In this document: piece after piece, positions 1-9,675 of the stretch
Position numbering within the stretch: position 1 is the stretch's first letter
How the letters are laid out: each line of letters opens with the position of its first letter
Source of the DNA: Clostridium sp.
GTDB lineage: Bacteria; Bacteroidota; Bacteroidia; Bacteroidales; Muribaculaceae
Assembly (NCBI GenBank): GCA_023666615.1
Contig: JAMPBQ010000001.1
Span: forward strand, 884,214-937,213
DNA length: 53,000 bases
Reading direction: 5' to 3'
Made by a program: the position numbers and the translations under genes
Notes under the pieces: generated by a model
What the model saw: the letters and a program-made list of their open reading frames with translations, nothing else
What the model was told of the DNA's origin: nothing
Database searches by the model: none

Positions 1-2691
1 AAGAAGCAAGCGTTTGACATGGAATCCTATCTGCGGAATAACTTGCAAAGCAAGTTGCAGATAGAGTTAGGCAAACGGATGATAGAGAAAACTGAAATGC
101 CGGAATATTTCGGCACGTCACTCAATCCGCTCATGCCGTTACGCACTTATCAAAAAGAGGCGTTTCAATACTTCATAAACTTTATGGAGTATGAATTTGA
201 AGATAAGCCGTTACGCCCTCAATTGCTTTTCCATATGGCCACGGGAAGCGGCAAGACTCTGATAATGGCCGGTCTGATACTCTATCTGTATCAGCAAGGT
301 TATCGGAATTTTCTTTTCTTCGTTCCGAGTACTAACGTGGTCGGTAAAACCGAAGATAATCTCTTCAATGCCGCCTCCTCAAAATATCAGTTTGTACAAA
401 CAATTAACATTGAGGGCAAGCAAGTGGAAATTCGCAGAGTAGAGAATTTCCAAGGAGCAGACGATGACTGCATCAATCTTTGCCTGACAACCATTCAAAG
501 GCTTCATTCTGACCTCAACACTCCAAAGGAAGGAGGGGTAAGCTATAACGATTTCAGCACAAAAGGTTTGGTGCTGATAAGCGATGAAGCGCATCATATG
601 AATGGCGCAGTTAAGAAAGGGAATGACAACCCATTACAGGCCAGTATAGATTTCGGAGATGATGACTTCACCCCGACAGACGATTGGGAAAGCACAGTAA
701 TGCGCATATTCAATCGTCCTTCCGAAGATGGAAAACCAAATATCTTATTGGAATTTACAGCAACTGAAGATTTCACCGAACCCGGCATCGCTGAAAAATA
801 TAAGGACAAAGTAATCTTTGACTATCCCCTCCGACGCTTCCGCGAGGACGGATATTCAAAAGATATAGCGGTGGTACAGAGTGATTCTTCACCGCTCGAC
901 CGAGCAATACAAGCGATGGTCCTTAGCCAGTATCGTCGAAAACTCTTTACGGCCATTCGGCAGAACATCAAGCCAGTTGTGATGTTCAAGTCGAAAACGA
1001 TAAAGGAAAACAAGGCGTTTTACGATGAATTTGTCAACGCCGTGAAGAATCTGACAGTGGCAGATTTACAACGTATCAGAGCAAACGCAAAAGATGATAT
1101 ACTGGATGCCTTTACTTACATAGAAGAAAAGGGCATAAGTTATGAAAATCTTCTGCTTGAATTGCAAGAGGATTTCAAGGAGGAAAAGATGTTGCTCGTG
1201 GACGGCAACAACATCACAGCCGAAAAACAAGCATATTTGAATTCATTGGAGGACAAGGATAATGAGTTCAGAGCCGTATTTGCGGTGGATATGCTCAATG
1301 AAGGCTGGGATGTACTGAATCTCTATGATATTGTGCGACTTTACGATACACGTGACAGCAATTCAAATAAGCCTGGCAAGACTACCAATGCTGAAGCCCA
1401 ACTAATAGGTCGCGGTGCGCGATATATGCCATTTGCCGTGCCCAAGGAAATTGACATATCGTTGCCATTAGGCGCGAGGAAGTTTGACAATGATTTGACG
1501 AACCGGCTCCGCGCGCTTGAAACACTGCACTACCATGCCTCGCATAATCCGCGCTATGTTCAAGAATTGAATACGGCTCTGACTAATAGCGGCATTATCG
1601 CGCCAAAGAGTGCGCCGGTAACGGAAAGGCTAAAGGAGAGTTTCAAGCAAACGCGGCTTTATACAGATGGCTATGTTTTTGCAAATGAGCAAGAGCCCTA
1701 TTCGTTGAATGGCGAAATCACCAATATCGGCAGGGAGATACTCGATAAAACATGCCTTGTCAGAATTAAAGGCGGCGATATGGAGCAAAGCACGGCTTTC
1801 TCCAAAGCCACTACACAGGAATCCGTGTCATTAATGACGCGAAAAATAGCGCTTGGCGATTTCAGCAAGCATATATTGAGAGCGGCAATAAATCGACTGC
1901 CGGATTTTACATTCAAATCTTTATCGCAGGTATATCCAAATCTGAAGTCAATATCTGAGTTTATAGAAAGTGATAGTTACCTTGCCAAGATACAAGTGAA
2001 TGTGATTGGACGCAAAGATGCAATCACAGACCTTTCGCAGAAAGATAAACTGAATATCGTCCTTGAAGTGTTGAAGCAGATTGCGCCGATGCTTTCAAAG
2101 AGCGGCGCCGGATTAAGAGGAACGAGAATATTTAAGCCTTTGCAGGTGCGTGATGTATTTAAAGACCATACTTTCCGAGTGTCTGATGGCGGCGAAGACA
2201 AAGAGGAAGGAAAGTCAATTAAGGTTACTGTGAATACATTCCTCCGCATGGATGTCGATGCAGCGGAATGGTTTGCCTATGATGACAACTTTGGGACTTC
2301 GGAGGAGAAGTGCCTCATAAAATACTTTGAAAGTAGAATTGATGATTTGCGTGAAAAGTATGAAGAAATTTATCTTCTTCGTAATCATAAGAATTTGAAG
2401 ATATATGCATTTGATGATGGCCGAGCTACTGAGCCGGATTTTGTGCTATTTATGCGACGCAAACATAGCGATGGGGTCTTTGACAATATCCAAATTTTCA
2501 TTGAACCCAAAGGCGAACATCTGAGGGGCGGGGATAAATGGAAAGAGGATTTTGAGAAGAGAATCCATAGCGAAGGATTAATCCAATTCGGTACTGGCAA
2601 CCAAAACTTTGAAATTTGGGGTATGCCATTCTATACGGAACGCCACTCAAAGGAATTTACAACGGCGCTCAAGGAGAGTTTTGGAGTATAA
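1..2691 (+). CDS. res: Type III restriction enzyme, Res (helicase-nuclease) subunit, probably 5'-partial
   Basis: ATP-dependent DNA translocase/endonuclease subunit of a type III restriction-modification system; it cuts foreign DNA together with a Mod methyltransferase. Numbering from the ATG at position 19: Walker A ATGSGKT at residues 74-80, DEAH box at 189-192, a motif III-like EFTAT, and an AQLIGRGARY motif VI. Near the C-terminus a PD-(D/E)xK nuclease core is visible (P806-D807, then E829-P-K831). The frame stays open from position 1 to the ATG at 19, so the protein may begin outside the window; 890 aa from that ATG is close to family length, so only a short piece would be missing. No Mod gene is visible, and it would be expected upstream. 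The gene looks AT-richer than most neighbours and converges on the response regulator gene. Family call firm; start uncertain. Confidence 0.85.
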   Translation, partial: KKQAFDMESYLRNNLQSKLQIELGKRMIEKTEMPEYFGTSLNPLMPLRTYQKEAFQYFINFMEYEFEDKPLRPQLLFHMATGSGKTLIMAGLILYLYQQGYRNFLFFVPSTNVVGKTEDNLFNAASSKYQFVQTINIEGKQVEIRRVENFQGADDDCINLCLTTIQRLHSDLNTPKEGGVSYNDFSTKGLVLISDEAHHMNGAVKKGNDNPLQASIDFGDDDFTPTDDWESTVMRIFNRPSEDGKPNILLEFTATEDFTEPGIAEKYKDKVIFDYPLRRFREDGYSKDIAVVQSDSSPLDRAIQAMVLSQYRRKLFTAIRQNIKPVVMFKSKTIKENKAFYDEFVNAVKNLTVADLQRIRANAKDDILDAFTYIEEKGISYENLLLELQEDFKEEKMLLVDGNNITAEKQAYLNSLEDKDNEFRAVFAVDMLNEGWDVLNLYDIVRLYDTRDSNSNKPGKTTNAEAQLIGRGARYMPFAVPKEIDISLPLGARKFDNDLTNRLRALETLHYHASHNPRYVQELNTALTNSGIIAPKSAPVTERLKESFKQTRLYTDGYVFANEQEPYSLNGEITNIGREILDKTCLVRIKGGDMEQSTAFSKATTQESVSLMTRKIALGDFSKHILRAAINRLPDFTFKSLSQVYPNLKSISEFIESDSYLAKIQVNVIGRKDAITDLSQKDKLNIVLEVLKQIAPMLSKSGAGLRGTRIFKPLQVRDVFKDHTFRVSDGGEDKEEGKSIKVTVNTFLRMDVDAAEWFAYDDNFGTSEEKCLIKYFESRIDDLREKYEEIYLLRNHKNLKIYAFDDGRATEPDFVLFMRRKHSDGVFDNIQIFIEPKGEHLRGGDKWKEDFEKRIHSEGLIQFGTGNQNFEIWGMPFYTERHSKEFTTALKESFGV

Positions 2692-2702
2692 GTCAAGAGT
2701 GT

Positions 2703-2721
2703 TAACGCCCATTCGGCGTTA
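2703..2721. terminator. Hairpin between convergent genes
   Basis: A perfect 7-bp stem (TAACGCC at 2703-2709, GGCGTTA at 2715-2721, 5-nt loop) sits between the res stop and the response regulator stop and includes the latter's TAA. There is no long T tract, so it could be a weak bidirectional terminator. Assignment by position only. Confidence 0.35.
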
Positions 2722-3390
2722 TTGGCGGGCGGTGAGGATGTAGCCTTTTTTCTTTAGGGAGGCGATGGTGAGGGAGGGGTCGGGGAGGAGCTTGCGGAGG
2801 TAGGTGATTTGCACGTTGAGGGCTAGGGAGTTGGAGTAGCTGGCGTCGCCCCATACGGCGTTGAGGATTGTGTCGCGCTCCACCATTTTTCCGAGGTTTT
2901 GGGCGAGGATGGTGAGGATTTCTGATTGGCGCACTGAGAGGGAGTGGGTCTCGCCGTTGTAGGTGAGGGTGGAAAGATTCGGGCGGAAGATGGTGTCGCC
3001 CAGCCGGTATTCCTCGTCTTGGCTGGAGAGGGCGCTCTCAAACCGTTCGTTGATTTTGGCTATCAATTCTTCCGGATAGAAGGGCTTGGGTATATAGTCG
3101 TTGCCCTTGAGCTTGAAGCCATACAGGCGGTCCACCTTGTCGGTGCGGTCAGTGAGAAAGAATATGATTACCCTCTTGTCGGCCTGCCGAATGGCTTGCG
3201 CCACCTCGAATCCGTTCATCTCCGGCATGTTTATGTCCAGGAGGATTAGGTCGGGACGCAAGTCTTTGTATAGCTCATATCCGACCTTTCCGTTGGGGGC
3301 GTACGTCACATCATACCCTTCCAGCTCGATGAAGCGCTTTAGCAGCATTGAGTTTTTCAAATCATCGTCGACAAGCAGTATCTTTTTCAT
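2719..3390 (-). CDS. OmpR/PhoB-family response regulator (RprY-like)
   Basis: DNA-binding response regulator of 223 aa. The receiver domain spans about residues 2-118: acidic pocket DDD at 8-10, phosphoacceptor D52 in LLDINMP, T80 and K102 in the IPKPF motif. A winged-helix DNA-binding domain occupies about 125-223 and ends in a KKGYIL strand, as in OmpR-type proteins. Its ATG overlaps the TGA of the histidine kinase gene (ATGA, 3387-3390), so the two are translationally coupled and should form one signalling pair. Overall sequence resembles RprY of Bacteroides, which is why the kinase is called RprX-like; the regulated genes cannot be read from this window. Confidence 0.9.
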   Translation of the reverse strand: MKKILLVDDDLKNSMLLKRFIELEGYDVTYAPNGKVGYELYKDLRPDLILLDINMPEMNGFEVAQAIRQADKRVIIFFLTDRTDKVDRLYGFKLKGNDYIPKPFYPEELIAKINERFESALSSQDEEYRLGDTIFRPNLSTLTYNGETHSLSVRQSEILTILAQNLGKMVERDTILNAVWGDASYSNSLALNVQITYLRKLLPDPSLTIASLKKKGYILTARQ

Positions 3391-4859
3391 TGCGGGAGTG
3401 TTATGGTAAAAGTTGATCCTTTGCCTTCTGCGCTTTCCGCCGCGACATGTCCGCCATGGGCCTCCGTGAGCAATTTTACGTAAGAAAGGCCAAGCCCCAT
3501 GCCGGGAACATCAGTGGCGGATGCCCCGCCGCGATAAAAGCGGTTGAAAATCTTGTCCTTGTCGGTTGATGGAATGCCCTTGCCATTGTCAGCCACTTTT
3601 ATGCTGATTCCATCGGGAGCGCGCTTCGCGCTTATCCTTATCTCCACCTCTTTGCCGGAATATTTCACTGCGTTCTCGATAAGGTTGGCGAGGATATTCA
3701 TCATATGCGAGCGGTCGGCCGATATTTCCAATTCCGAGGGAACATCATTCTCAAACGCCACCTCCTTGTCGCCAGTCAGCGGCATGGATTTTGTCACGTC
3801 ATCCACCAGAGCGCGCAGCCCGAATGCAGTGACGTTAAGGGGAATCTGTTCCACGTTGTTGAATGCGATGTCGCGCAGCTTGGAGAAGTATGCCGAAAGA
3901 TTGTCAAGGGCAATGCGCGTCTCACCCACCAACTCATGCCTCAAAGAGGCATCCTCCAACAGCCTGTCATTGTCAATGCCCGAAACGCACATCTTAAGGG
4001 TGGAGATTGGGCGCTTCAGTTCGTGAATCATAGTGGTGATGAATGAATTGCGCATATTGTCAAGGCGCGTCAGCCTGGCTATGGTCTTGATCTGCCATAC
4101 AAGGCATAGGATTAGCAGCAGCGAAACGACTAACGCAATCACAAGCGTCCAGCCCATTTGGCGCAGTATATCCGAGGAAGGTATCCCGCATTCAATCACC
4201 ACGGCCTTTCTTTCAAGTTCGGAATATGGCGTGATGATTTTTAGGTTTGGAGACAGCGATGAAGCATGCCGCGCGACAACGGGCGCCCACGTCAGACTGT
4301 CCAGCAGGATTAGTGATATATCCGCATCGAGGCTGTGCTTTTTTAGGATAGAGTCAATGCCCTCCACGGTAAAAGGCGACTGAATCTCCCTTTCGAAATT
4401 CCGCATGGCATTCCAAGCTACGCCGTCGGAGGGCGCGCTGGAGGCGTCGACTGACGCAATCTTTGCGTCAGCGGTTTCCAGGGAGTCCATCACCAATTGC
4501 TCAAGACGAGCCATTTCTTCCGGCGTAAGCTTGCGATTTTCGGCAATGCCAAGGAGCCTCCGCCCGTCGACAAGGCTTGTCGACACGGTCACATTGCGCA
4601 CCTGCTTGCCGACGGTGTCCACGCCATGGTTCATCTGGAATCTTGACTGCACCCTGATTGTGTCGCCCACAGTGGCCGAGCTGCGGGCCCTGGCTCTGTC
4701 ATATTCCATCATGGCCTCAGCCACCAAGGCCTCCGCCCGGTCTTCATATTCCCGCAGAGAATACTCGTACCGGCCATACAGCCAATACGCCTGCATCCCC
4801 AAGAACGCAAGAATGGCCACAATCGAGAGCATATACACCGCCTTTATCTTCTTTTCCAT
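3387..4859 (-). CDS. Sensor histidine kinase (RprX-like)
   Basis: Membrane sensor kinase of 490 aa that should phosphorylate the response regulator encoded immediately downstream. TM segments lie at about residues 8-28 and 235-257 and enclose a periplasmic sensor region of about 200 aa. Cytoplasmic modules: H box with phosphorylated H279 (MIHELKRP), N box NLIENAVKY (392-400), G1 DNGKGIP (424-430), F region FNRFYRG (438-444), G2 GMGLGLSY (453-460). All catalytic motifs are intact. The gene starts 15 nt after the stop of the DUF1016 nuclease gene on the same strand, so the three may be co-transcribed, although the nuclease is compositionally different. The signal sensed is unknown. Confidence 0.88.
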   Translation of the reverse strand: MEKKIKAVYMLSIVAILAFLGMQAYWLYGRYEYSLREYEDRAEALVAEAMMEYDRARARSSATVGDTIRVQSRFQMNHGVDTVGKQVRNVTVSTSLVDGRRLLGIAENRKLTPEEMARLEQLVMDSLETADAKIASVDASSAPSDGVAWNAMRNFEREIQSPFTVEGIDSILKKHSLDADISLILLDSLTWAPVVARHASSLSPNLKIITPYSELERKAVVIECGIPSSDILRQMGWTLVIALVVSLLLILCLVWQIKTIARLTRLDNMRNSFITTMIHELKRPISTLKMCVSGIDNDRLLEDASLRHELVGETRIALDNLSAYFSKLRDIAFNNVEQIPLNVTAFGLRALVDDVTKSMPLTGDKEVAFENDVPSELEISADRSHMMNILANLIENAVKYSGKEVEIRISAKRAPDGISIKVADNGKGIPSTDKDKIFNRFYRGGASATDVPGMGLGLSYVKLLTEAHGGHVAAESAEGKGSTFTITLPQ

Positions 4860-4874
4860 GCCGCAGCAAAATGA

Positions 4875-5909
4875 TCAATTGTCTTCAATTATAGATTGAA
4901 CCATTCGCCTTAATTCATCGCGATTCGGCAAATATAATTGATATTTTGACACAAAAATATTGCTGTCCATTCCATAAGTGGCATACTCCACAACCAATTC
5001 ATTTTTAGAATGGCACAATACAATTCCTATTGGTTTATTATCATCGTCTTGAGAAACCTCATTAGCGAAATATCCCAAATACATATTCATTTGGCCAATA
5101 TCGTAATGCCTTACTCCTGATTTTTTTAAATCTATAAGAACGTAACATTTCAAAATGGCATGATAAAAAACCAAATCCACATGGTAATGTCTGTTTCCAA
5201 TCTGAATAGGATACTGCTCGCCAATGAACGCAAACCCTTTCCCTAATTCCAGCAAAAATTTTTGCATATTATCAATCAGAGCTTTTTCAAGGCTTGATTC
5301 TGTATAATGTTTTTCTTCTGGGATTCCCAAAAACTCCAAAACAAAAGTATCTTTTACGGCGTCTTGAGGACAATTAATCAACTGTCCTTTTTCTGCCAAT
5401 TCCAACACTCCTTTTTTGTCTTGGCTTTGCGCGAGCCTCATAAAAAGCCCAGAATCTATTTGGCGACGGAGCGTACGCACACCCCAATTTTGGGATATAC
5501 ATTCATTTTCATAGAATTGCCGCTCAAGTTTATCCTCAATTTCCAAAAGTTCACACCAATGAGACCAACTCAATTTTCCAGACACTGTCTGGAATTTTGG
5601 ATAATAGAGATAAAGCCGCCTCATATTGTGCAAATTAGACAAGCTATATCCCTTTCCAAGCATCATTGTCAATCGTTTTGACAATTTGCGCATAAGACCC
5701 TCTCCATAGGTTGCTCTCGTTTGTCCTTTTTGTTCAAATTCTATGATATATTCGCCAATGTGCCAATTTGTTGTTACCAGAGTATCATCTATCTGACGAA
5801 TTATATTTTCTTTTGCATTTTTTACCAAAGACACAATATGGTCAACGAGATTCTCGAAAGCTGAATCTTCAAAATGCGATAGACTTGAAGTTATATCGGA
5901 TTTATTCAT
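4875..5909 (-). CDS. DUF1016 / PDDEXK nuclease-like protein (YhcG type)
   Basis: 344-aa protein of the DUF1016 (YhcG) family, predicted PD-(D/E)xK nucleases. The N-terminal domain (about residues 15-155) has the family's NWHIGEYI, YGEGLMRKLS and SLSNLHNMRRLY motifs. The C-terminal nuclease domain (about 200-340) carries D245 in YHVDLVFYH, then D260 and K262 in VLIDLK, followed by DIGQMNMYLGYF, all typical. Members accompany restriction loci, are often mobile, and their substrate is mostly unknown. The gene is visibly AT-richer than the two-component genes directly downstream, which suggests acquisition by transfer. A TAAATTTG -7-like box (5915-5922) lies almost on the ATG; another candidate (TATCTTTG) is at 5983-5990. 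Confidence 0.85.
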   Translation of the reverse strand: MNKSDITSSLSHFEDSAFENLVDHIVSLVKNAKENIIRQIDDTLVTTNWHIGEYIIEFEQKGQTRATYGEGLMRKLSKRLTMMLGKGYSLSNLHNMRRLYLYYPKFQTVSGKLSWSHWCELLEIEDKLERQFYENECISQNWGVRTLRRQIDSGLFMRLAQSQDKKGVLELAEKGQLINCPQDAVKDTFVLEFLGIPEEKHYTESSLEKALIDNMQKFLLELGKGFAFIGEQYPIQIGNRHYHVDLVFYHAILKCYVLIDLKKSGVRHYDIGQMNMYLGYFANEVSQDDDNKPIGIVLCHSKNELVVEYATYGMDSNIFVSKYQLYLPNRDELRRMVQSIIEDN

Positions 5910-5982
5910 AATGCAAATTTACAAATTTTATTGAAATACTCGATTTTAAAATTTAACGATGTATAATCATAATTCCATGTTG

Positions 5983-5990
5983 CAAAGATA
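5983..5990 (-). promoter_or_regulatory. Candidate -7 box for the DUF1016 gene
   Basis: The minus strand reads TATCTTTG, matching the Bacteroidetes -7 consensus TAnnTTTG, about 75 nt before the DUF1016 start. No clear TTTG sits 19-21 nt upstream, so support is partial. Confidence 0.35.
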
Positions 5991-6110
5991 GGGATTATCG
6001 TTGGCATAATGGGCTGAAAGCGTGAGTTTTTTTGCGGGGAGTAATAATTTAGCAGCAATTCCTTAATGATTGGATAATGATTATTTTCGCCTGAAGGGAG
6101 GCGAGGGCCG

Positions 6111-6118
6111 TAACTTTG
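6111..6118 (+). promoter_or_regulatory. -7 box upstream of the GLPGLI gene
   Basis: TAACTTTG matches TAnnTTTG and lies 29 nt before the ATG at 6148. The -33 region holds only a TTTTC. It should drive the GLPGLI and TonB-receptor-like genes together. Confidence 0.5.
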
Positions 6119-6147
6119 CGCCGTGAACGATAAACACTGAAATTGAT

Positions 6148-7026
6148 ATGAAGAAATCTACAATCATCTGCATGGCAATCCTGATGCTTGCAATGTCCGC
6201 ATCGGGCAAAATTCGCCGCACTCTGACCATCGCTCAGACCAAGGCGCCCGAGACTGAGACAATCGGGACGGAGACTATGGAGTTCGTCTACGACTACTCT
6301 TGGAGGAATGACACCACCGGGCATTTTGAGGACAACATGGTATCTGACCAAATGCTTCTCCAAATCGCGCCCGGAGGCCTATCCAAATTCTCCAGCTACA
6401 AGAACCTGACAGTGGACTCTATGCTAATGAATATGTCGGAGGACCAAATCATGGACGCAATTATCGACGGCAAGCTTTCAAATGGCGATTTCTTGACGAT
6501 CTTCAAGAATTATCCCCAGGGCAAACTTACGCATGCGGAGAAGGTGTGCATGGACTGGTTCCGCTATGAGGAGGAGATGCCCGCCATTGAATGGGAGATT
6601 GCCGACAGCGCGACCAATGTGCTGGGCTATGAGTGCCGCTCGGCCGTATGCAATTTCCGCGGCCGTGAGTGGACGGCGTTCTACGCGGAGGATATCCCGC
6701 TGATGGACGGCCCTTGGAAGCTGCATGGCCTGCCGGGCCTTATCATGAAGGCCTCCGACAAAGACGGCGACTACGCATTTGAGTGCATCGGAATAAAGTC
6801 GAACGCTACCAGGCCAATTACTATTTACAAGGTGCCCTACAACAAGACTACACGCAAGAAATTTTACGATGCAAAGCACCAGTACGACGTGAACCCATAT
6901 GGATTCTATGAAGCCATCACCGGCGACCACATCGATGTGGTGGATGAGACCGGCCTCCCGGTGACTGACTCAAACGAACCCTGCGAATTGCTTTACGATT
7001 ACCCCGAACGTGATTGGATAAAATGA
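6148..7026 (+). CDS. GLPGLI family protein, secreted
   Basis: 292-aa protein with an N-terminal signal peptide (about residues 1-20, MKKSTIICMAILMLAMSASG). It carries the family-defining GLPGLI at 194-199 after a conserved FYAEDIPLMDGPWKL stretch (179-192). GLPGLI proteins are Bacteroidetes envelope proteins of unknown biochemical role, commonly encoded next to TonB-dependent-receptor-like proteins, as here. The stop overlaps the start of the next gene (ATGA, 7023-7026), indicating translational coupling and a shared function. Family call is strong from the motif; function is unknown. Confidence 0.88.
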   Translation: MKKSTIICMAILMLAMSASGKIRRTLTIAQTKAPETETIGTETMEFVYDYSWRNDTTGHFEDNMVSDQMLLQIAPGGLSKFSSYKNLTVDSMLMNMSEDQIMDAIIDGKLSNGDFLTIFKNYPQGKLTHAEKVCMDWFRYEEEMPAIEWEIADSATNVLGYECRSAVCNFRGREWTAFYAEDIPLMDGPWKLHGLPGLIMKASDKDGDYAFECIGIKSNATRPITIYKVPYNKTTRKKFYDAKHQYDVNPYGFYEAITGDHIDVVDETGLPVTDSNEPCELLYDYPERDWIK

Positions 7027-9578
7027 ACAGACTCAGCTTTTTCATTCTATGGCTGATCCTTGGGCTGCTGCCGGCATCGGCGGTGGCCCCGGAATCAGCT
7101 TCCGGAATCATCCACGATGGCGAAACTGGCGGCCCCATCTCCGGCGTCATCGTGCAGGCGCTTGACAGTCGGGGAAAGGCCACGGCGTTCGCCTCATCCG
7201 CCGCTGACGGATCATTCAAAATCAAATTGTCGGAGGCCGCAGATTCCGTATCATTTCGCAGCATGGGCTACGAAGCCCTGAAGCTGCCGCGCGGCTATGA
7301 TTTTGCCAAAGGCGTGACGCTGTGGCCGAAAGCCACGAAGCTGAAGGACGTGATAGTGCGCGCGCCGGACATATACGCGAAGGGGGATACACTGGTGTTC
7401 AACGTGGCGCAATACGCCAACGCGTCGGACAATGCCATTATCGACGTCATCAAGCGCCTGCCGGGCATAAAGGTTGAGGATGACGGCACAATCAAATACC
7501 AAGGCAAGCCTATAAACAAATTCTACATTGATGGAGACGACTTCCTCAGCGGACAGTACGGCCTGGCCGCCAACAATCTTTCGCACGAGGATGTGAAGTC
7601 GGTGGAGGTGATGGAGAACCATCAGCCCATCAAGGCCCTTGAAGGTATAGACTTCCCGGAAGAGGCCGGCATAAACCTGAAGTTGAAGGACGACGCCAAG
7701 GGGAAGTGGGTAGGCGTGTCCAAGGCCGGGACGGGCGCGCAGCCGTGGCTCTACGATGCTTCGCTCTATGCCATGCGCATTGCCCCGAAAATCCAGAATG
7801 TGCTCACTCTGCGCGGAGGCAATACGGGCTGGAATCCTGACGAACAGATTATGGAGCATGACTTCAACGACTTGCAGCTTACCGACTATTCCTCATCGCT
7901 TTGGCCCGAATACATTGCCGCCGACATCGTCAGCGCCCCGCTTAGCGAGAAGCGCACTCGCGACAACCAATCGTGGCTGGCCAATTCCATCACTGCGTGG
8001 AAGCGCGGCGACGTATCCATGCGCTTCAAGCTGAACTACGTGGGCGAACGCCTTGACTACCGCACCGGCCTGCGCACCGATTATTTCAGCCAGGCCATTC
8101 CGGAATTTGCGCAAAATAATTCCATGCGCACGCAGAACCATGATTTGTCGGCGCAATTCAATGTGCAGATCAACAAACGAGGATATTTCTTGAAGGACAA
8201 ATTCATGGTTGAAGGGGTGTGGGACAATTCAAATTCGGCGATAACGGGTTCGTTTCAGCTTGACCAAAGGATTCTCCGCCGCAATATCTCGGCGGAAAAC
8301 GACCTCAAGCTGGTAAAGCGCAATGACAAGAGGCTGTTTGAGCTGACGTCGCGAACAATATTCCATCACCGTCCAGACAGGCTGGCGATTGCCGGGGAGG
8401 AAAATGCCATTCAGACTGTCGGCGCCACCGACTTTCGGAGCACGACTGAGACGCGTCTGGGAAAGCTGGGGCGGTTCTGGAAATTCTATGCCAACGGAGG
8501 GCTTGACGTGAACTATCATCGCATGGATTTATTTTTGGATGGCATGGGCTTATTTGACAACTCAAAGATTCACAATGCATTTCTTTTAAATATATACGTC
8601 ACGCCGCAGCTGGACTATGAACGCAACGGACTCCTTGTCTCAACAAAAATTCCGGTCAAATGGCTGCATCACAGCCTAAATGGGAAGCGGGACTACATCA
8701 ATGCCTCACCGAATGTTTACATCCGCAAAAAGACGTCGTCGAAGAGCGAGCTGTCGGTGTCGGGCTCATACAAGCTCAGCTCTCCTCAGGCTTATCTGAA
8801 TGTCCAGGCGCCAGTTCTCTCTGACTATCGCAATCTATTTGTCGGCAAAGAGATAGATGGATATTCACATAGCGTTTCAGCATCGGTGTCTTACCGCTAT
8901 CGAAATCCCCTCGCGTCCATATTCACCAACATTTCACTATCATATGCCTACAACAGGAATGCGGCGATGTCCAACCAGATTTTCGTGGATGATTTCATTG
9001 TCTCGACATACGCCGGCCGGACGGCGGCGAGCAGCTCATGGCGGCTGGACGGAGGCCTAAGCAAGGGGCTTGGGCATAGCCGCATGGTGATAGGCTTTGA
9101 ATTTGGCGCATCCGCAATTTCCGCCTCATCAATGCGCGACAATGTCGCGCGGGACTACAGCCAGCTGAATTTTTCCGCGAACCCTTATTTCAGGGGAAGC
9201 CTTGCGCGATGGCTTTCGATCAACTATGACGCAAATTATGGCTATTCCCGGCTGAAAATGGAAGGCGGCGAGCACAACACGCATTCGTTGAATCAAAAGC
9301 TTTACGCCACGCTTATGCCGCGTGACCGGGTGGAATTTGCTTTTGGAGCGGAGCATTTCGCAACGAAATTCCCAAAAGGGAACGTGGAGGGCTTGATGCT
9401 CATTGACGCGTCGGCTGTGTGGAAGCTGAGCGGAAAAATAAGGCTGTCGGTTACGGCCAACAATCTACTTGACAAAAGGAATTACCAATATGTGGCCTAT
9501 GGGGCGCTGTCGCGCACGGAGCATTCATTCCGCATCCGCCCCCGCAACATCATCGCCGCCATCCAATGCCGCTTTTAG
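7023..9578 (+). CDS. Outer membrane TonB-receptor-like protein with carboxypeptidase-regulatory-like domain
   Basis: 851-aa outer membrane protein. A signal peptide is followed by a carboxypeptidase-regulatory-like beta-sandwich (about residues 25-100), a plug-like region (about 105-215; note IKRLPGIKVEDDG and KFYIDGDDF), and a long beta-barrel region that ends in an aromatic residue (IQCRF), as expected for BAM-inserted barrels. The start is set at the ATG at 7023, which overlaps the TGA of the GLPGLI gene; the frame also permits a TTG at 7014 but ATG is preferred. It pairs with the GLPGLI protein. It resembles the 'outer membrane beta-barrel family' rather than a SusC-type glycan importer, and no SusD partner follows. 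Substrate unknown. Confidence 0.85.
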   Translation: MNRLSFFILWLILGLLPASAVAPESASGIIHDGETGGPISGVIVQALDSRGKATAFASSAADGSFKIKLSEAADSVSFRSMGYEALKLPRGYDFAKGVTLWPKATKLKDVIVRAPDIYAKGDTLVFNVAQYANASDNAIIDVIKRLPGIKVEDDGTIKYQGKPINKFYIDGDDFLSGQYGLAANNLSHEDVKSVEVMENHQPIKALEGIDFPEEAGINLKLKDDAKGKWVGVSKAGTGAQPWLYDASLYAMRIAPKIQNVLTLRGGNTGWNPDEQIMEHDFNDLQLTDYSSSLWPEYIAADIVSAPLSEKRTRDNQSWLANSITAWKRGDVSMRFKLNYVGERLDYRTGLRTDYFSQAIPEFAQNNSMRTQNHDLSAQFNVQINKRGYFLKDKFMVEGVWDNSNSAITGSFQLDQRILRRNISAENDLKLVKRNDKRLFELTSRTIFHHRPDRLAIAGEENAIQTVGATDFRSTTETRLGKLGRFWKFYANGGLDVNYHRMDLFLDGMGLFDNSKIHNAFLLNIYVTPQLDYERNGLLVSTKIPVKWLHHSLNGKRDYINASPNVYIRKKTSSKSELSVSGSYKLSSPQAYLNVQAPVLSDYRNLFVGKEIDGYSHSVSASVSYRYRNPLASIFTNISLSYAYNRNAAMSNQIFVDDFIVSTYAGRTAASSSWRLDGGLSKGLGHSRMVIGFEFGASAISASSMRDNVARDYSQLNFSANPYFRGSLARWLSINYDANYGYSRLKMEGGEHNTHSLNQKLYATLMPRDRVEFAFGAEHFATKFPKGNVEGLMLIDASAVWKLSGKIRLSVTANNLLDKRNYQYVAYGALSRTEHSFRIRPRNIIAAIQCRF

Positions 9579-9626
9579 ATTTTTAAGGATAAAATTCGGA
9601 TTTGTAAAAAAAAATCCATAAAAACT

Positions 9627-9658
9627 TTTGCAAATCGGAATTTGTTTTTAAATTTGCA
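9627..9658 (+). promoter_or_regulatory. Promoter of the higBA operon with overlapping inverted repeat
   Basis: TTTG at 9627-9630 and TAAATTTG at 9649-9656 (18-nt gap) fit a Bacteroidetes promoter 20 nt before higB. An inverted repeat TGCAAAT (9629-9635) / ATTTGCA (9652-9658) overlaps both boxes and is a plausible HigA operator for autorepression; that role is inference. Confidence 0.55.
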
Positions 9659-9675
9659 GCCATAAGGCGGAAACA

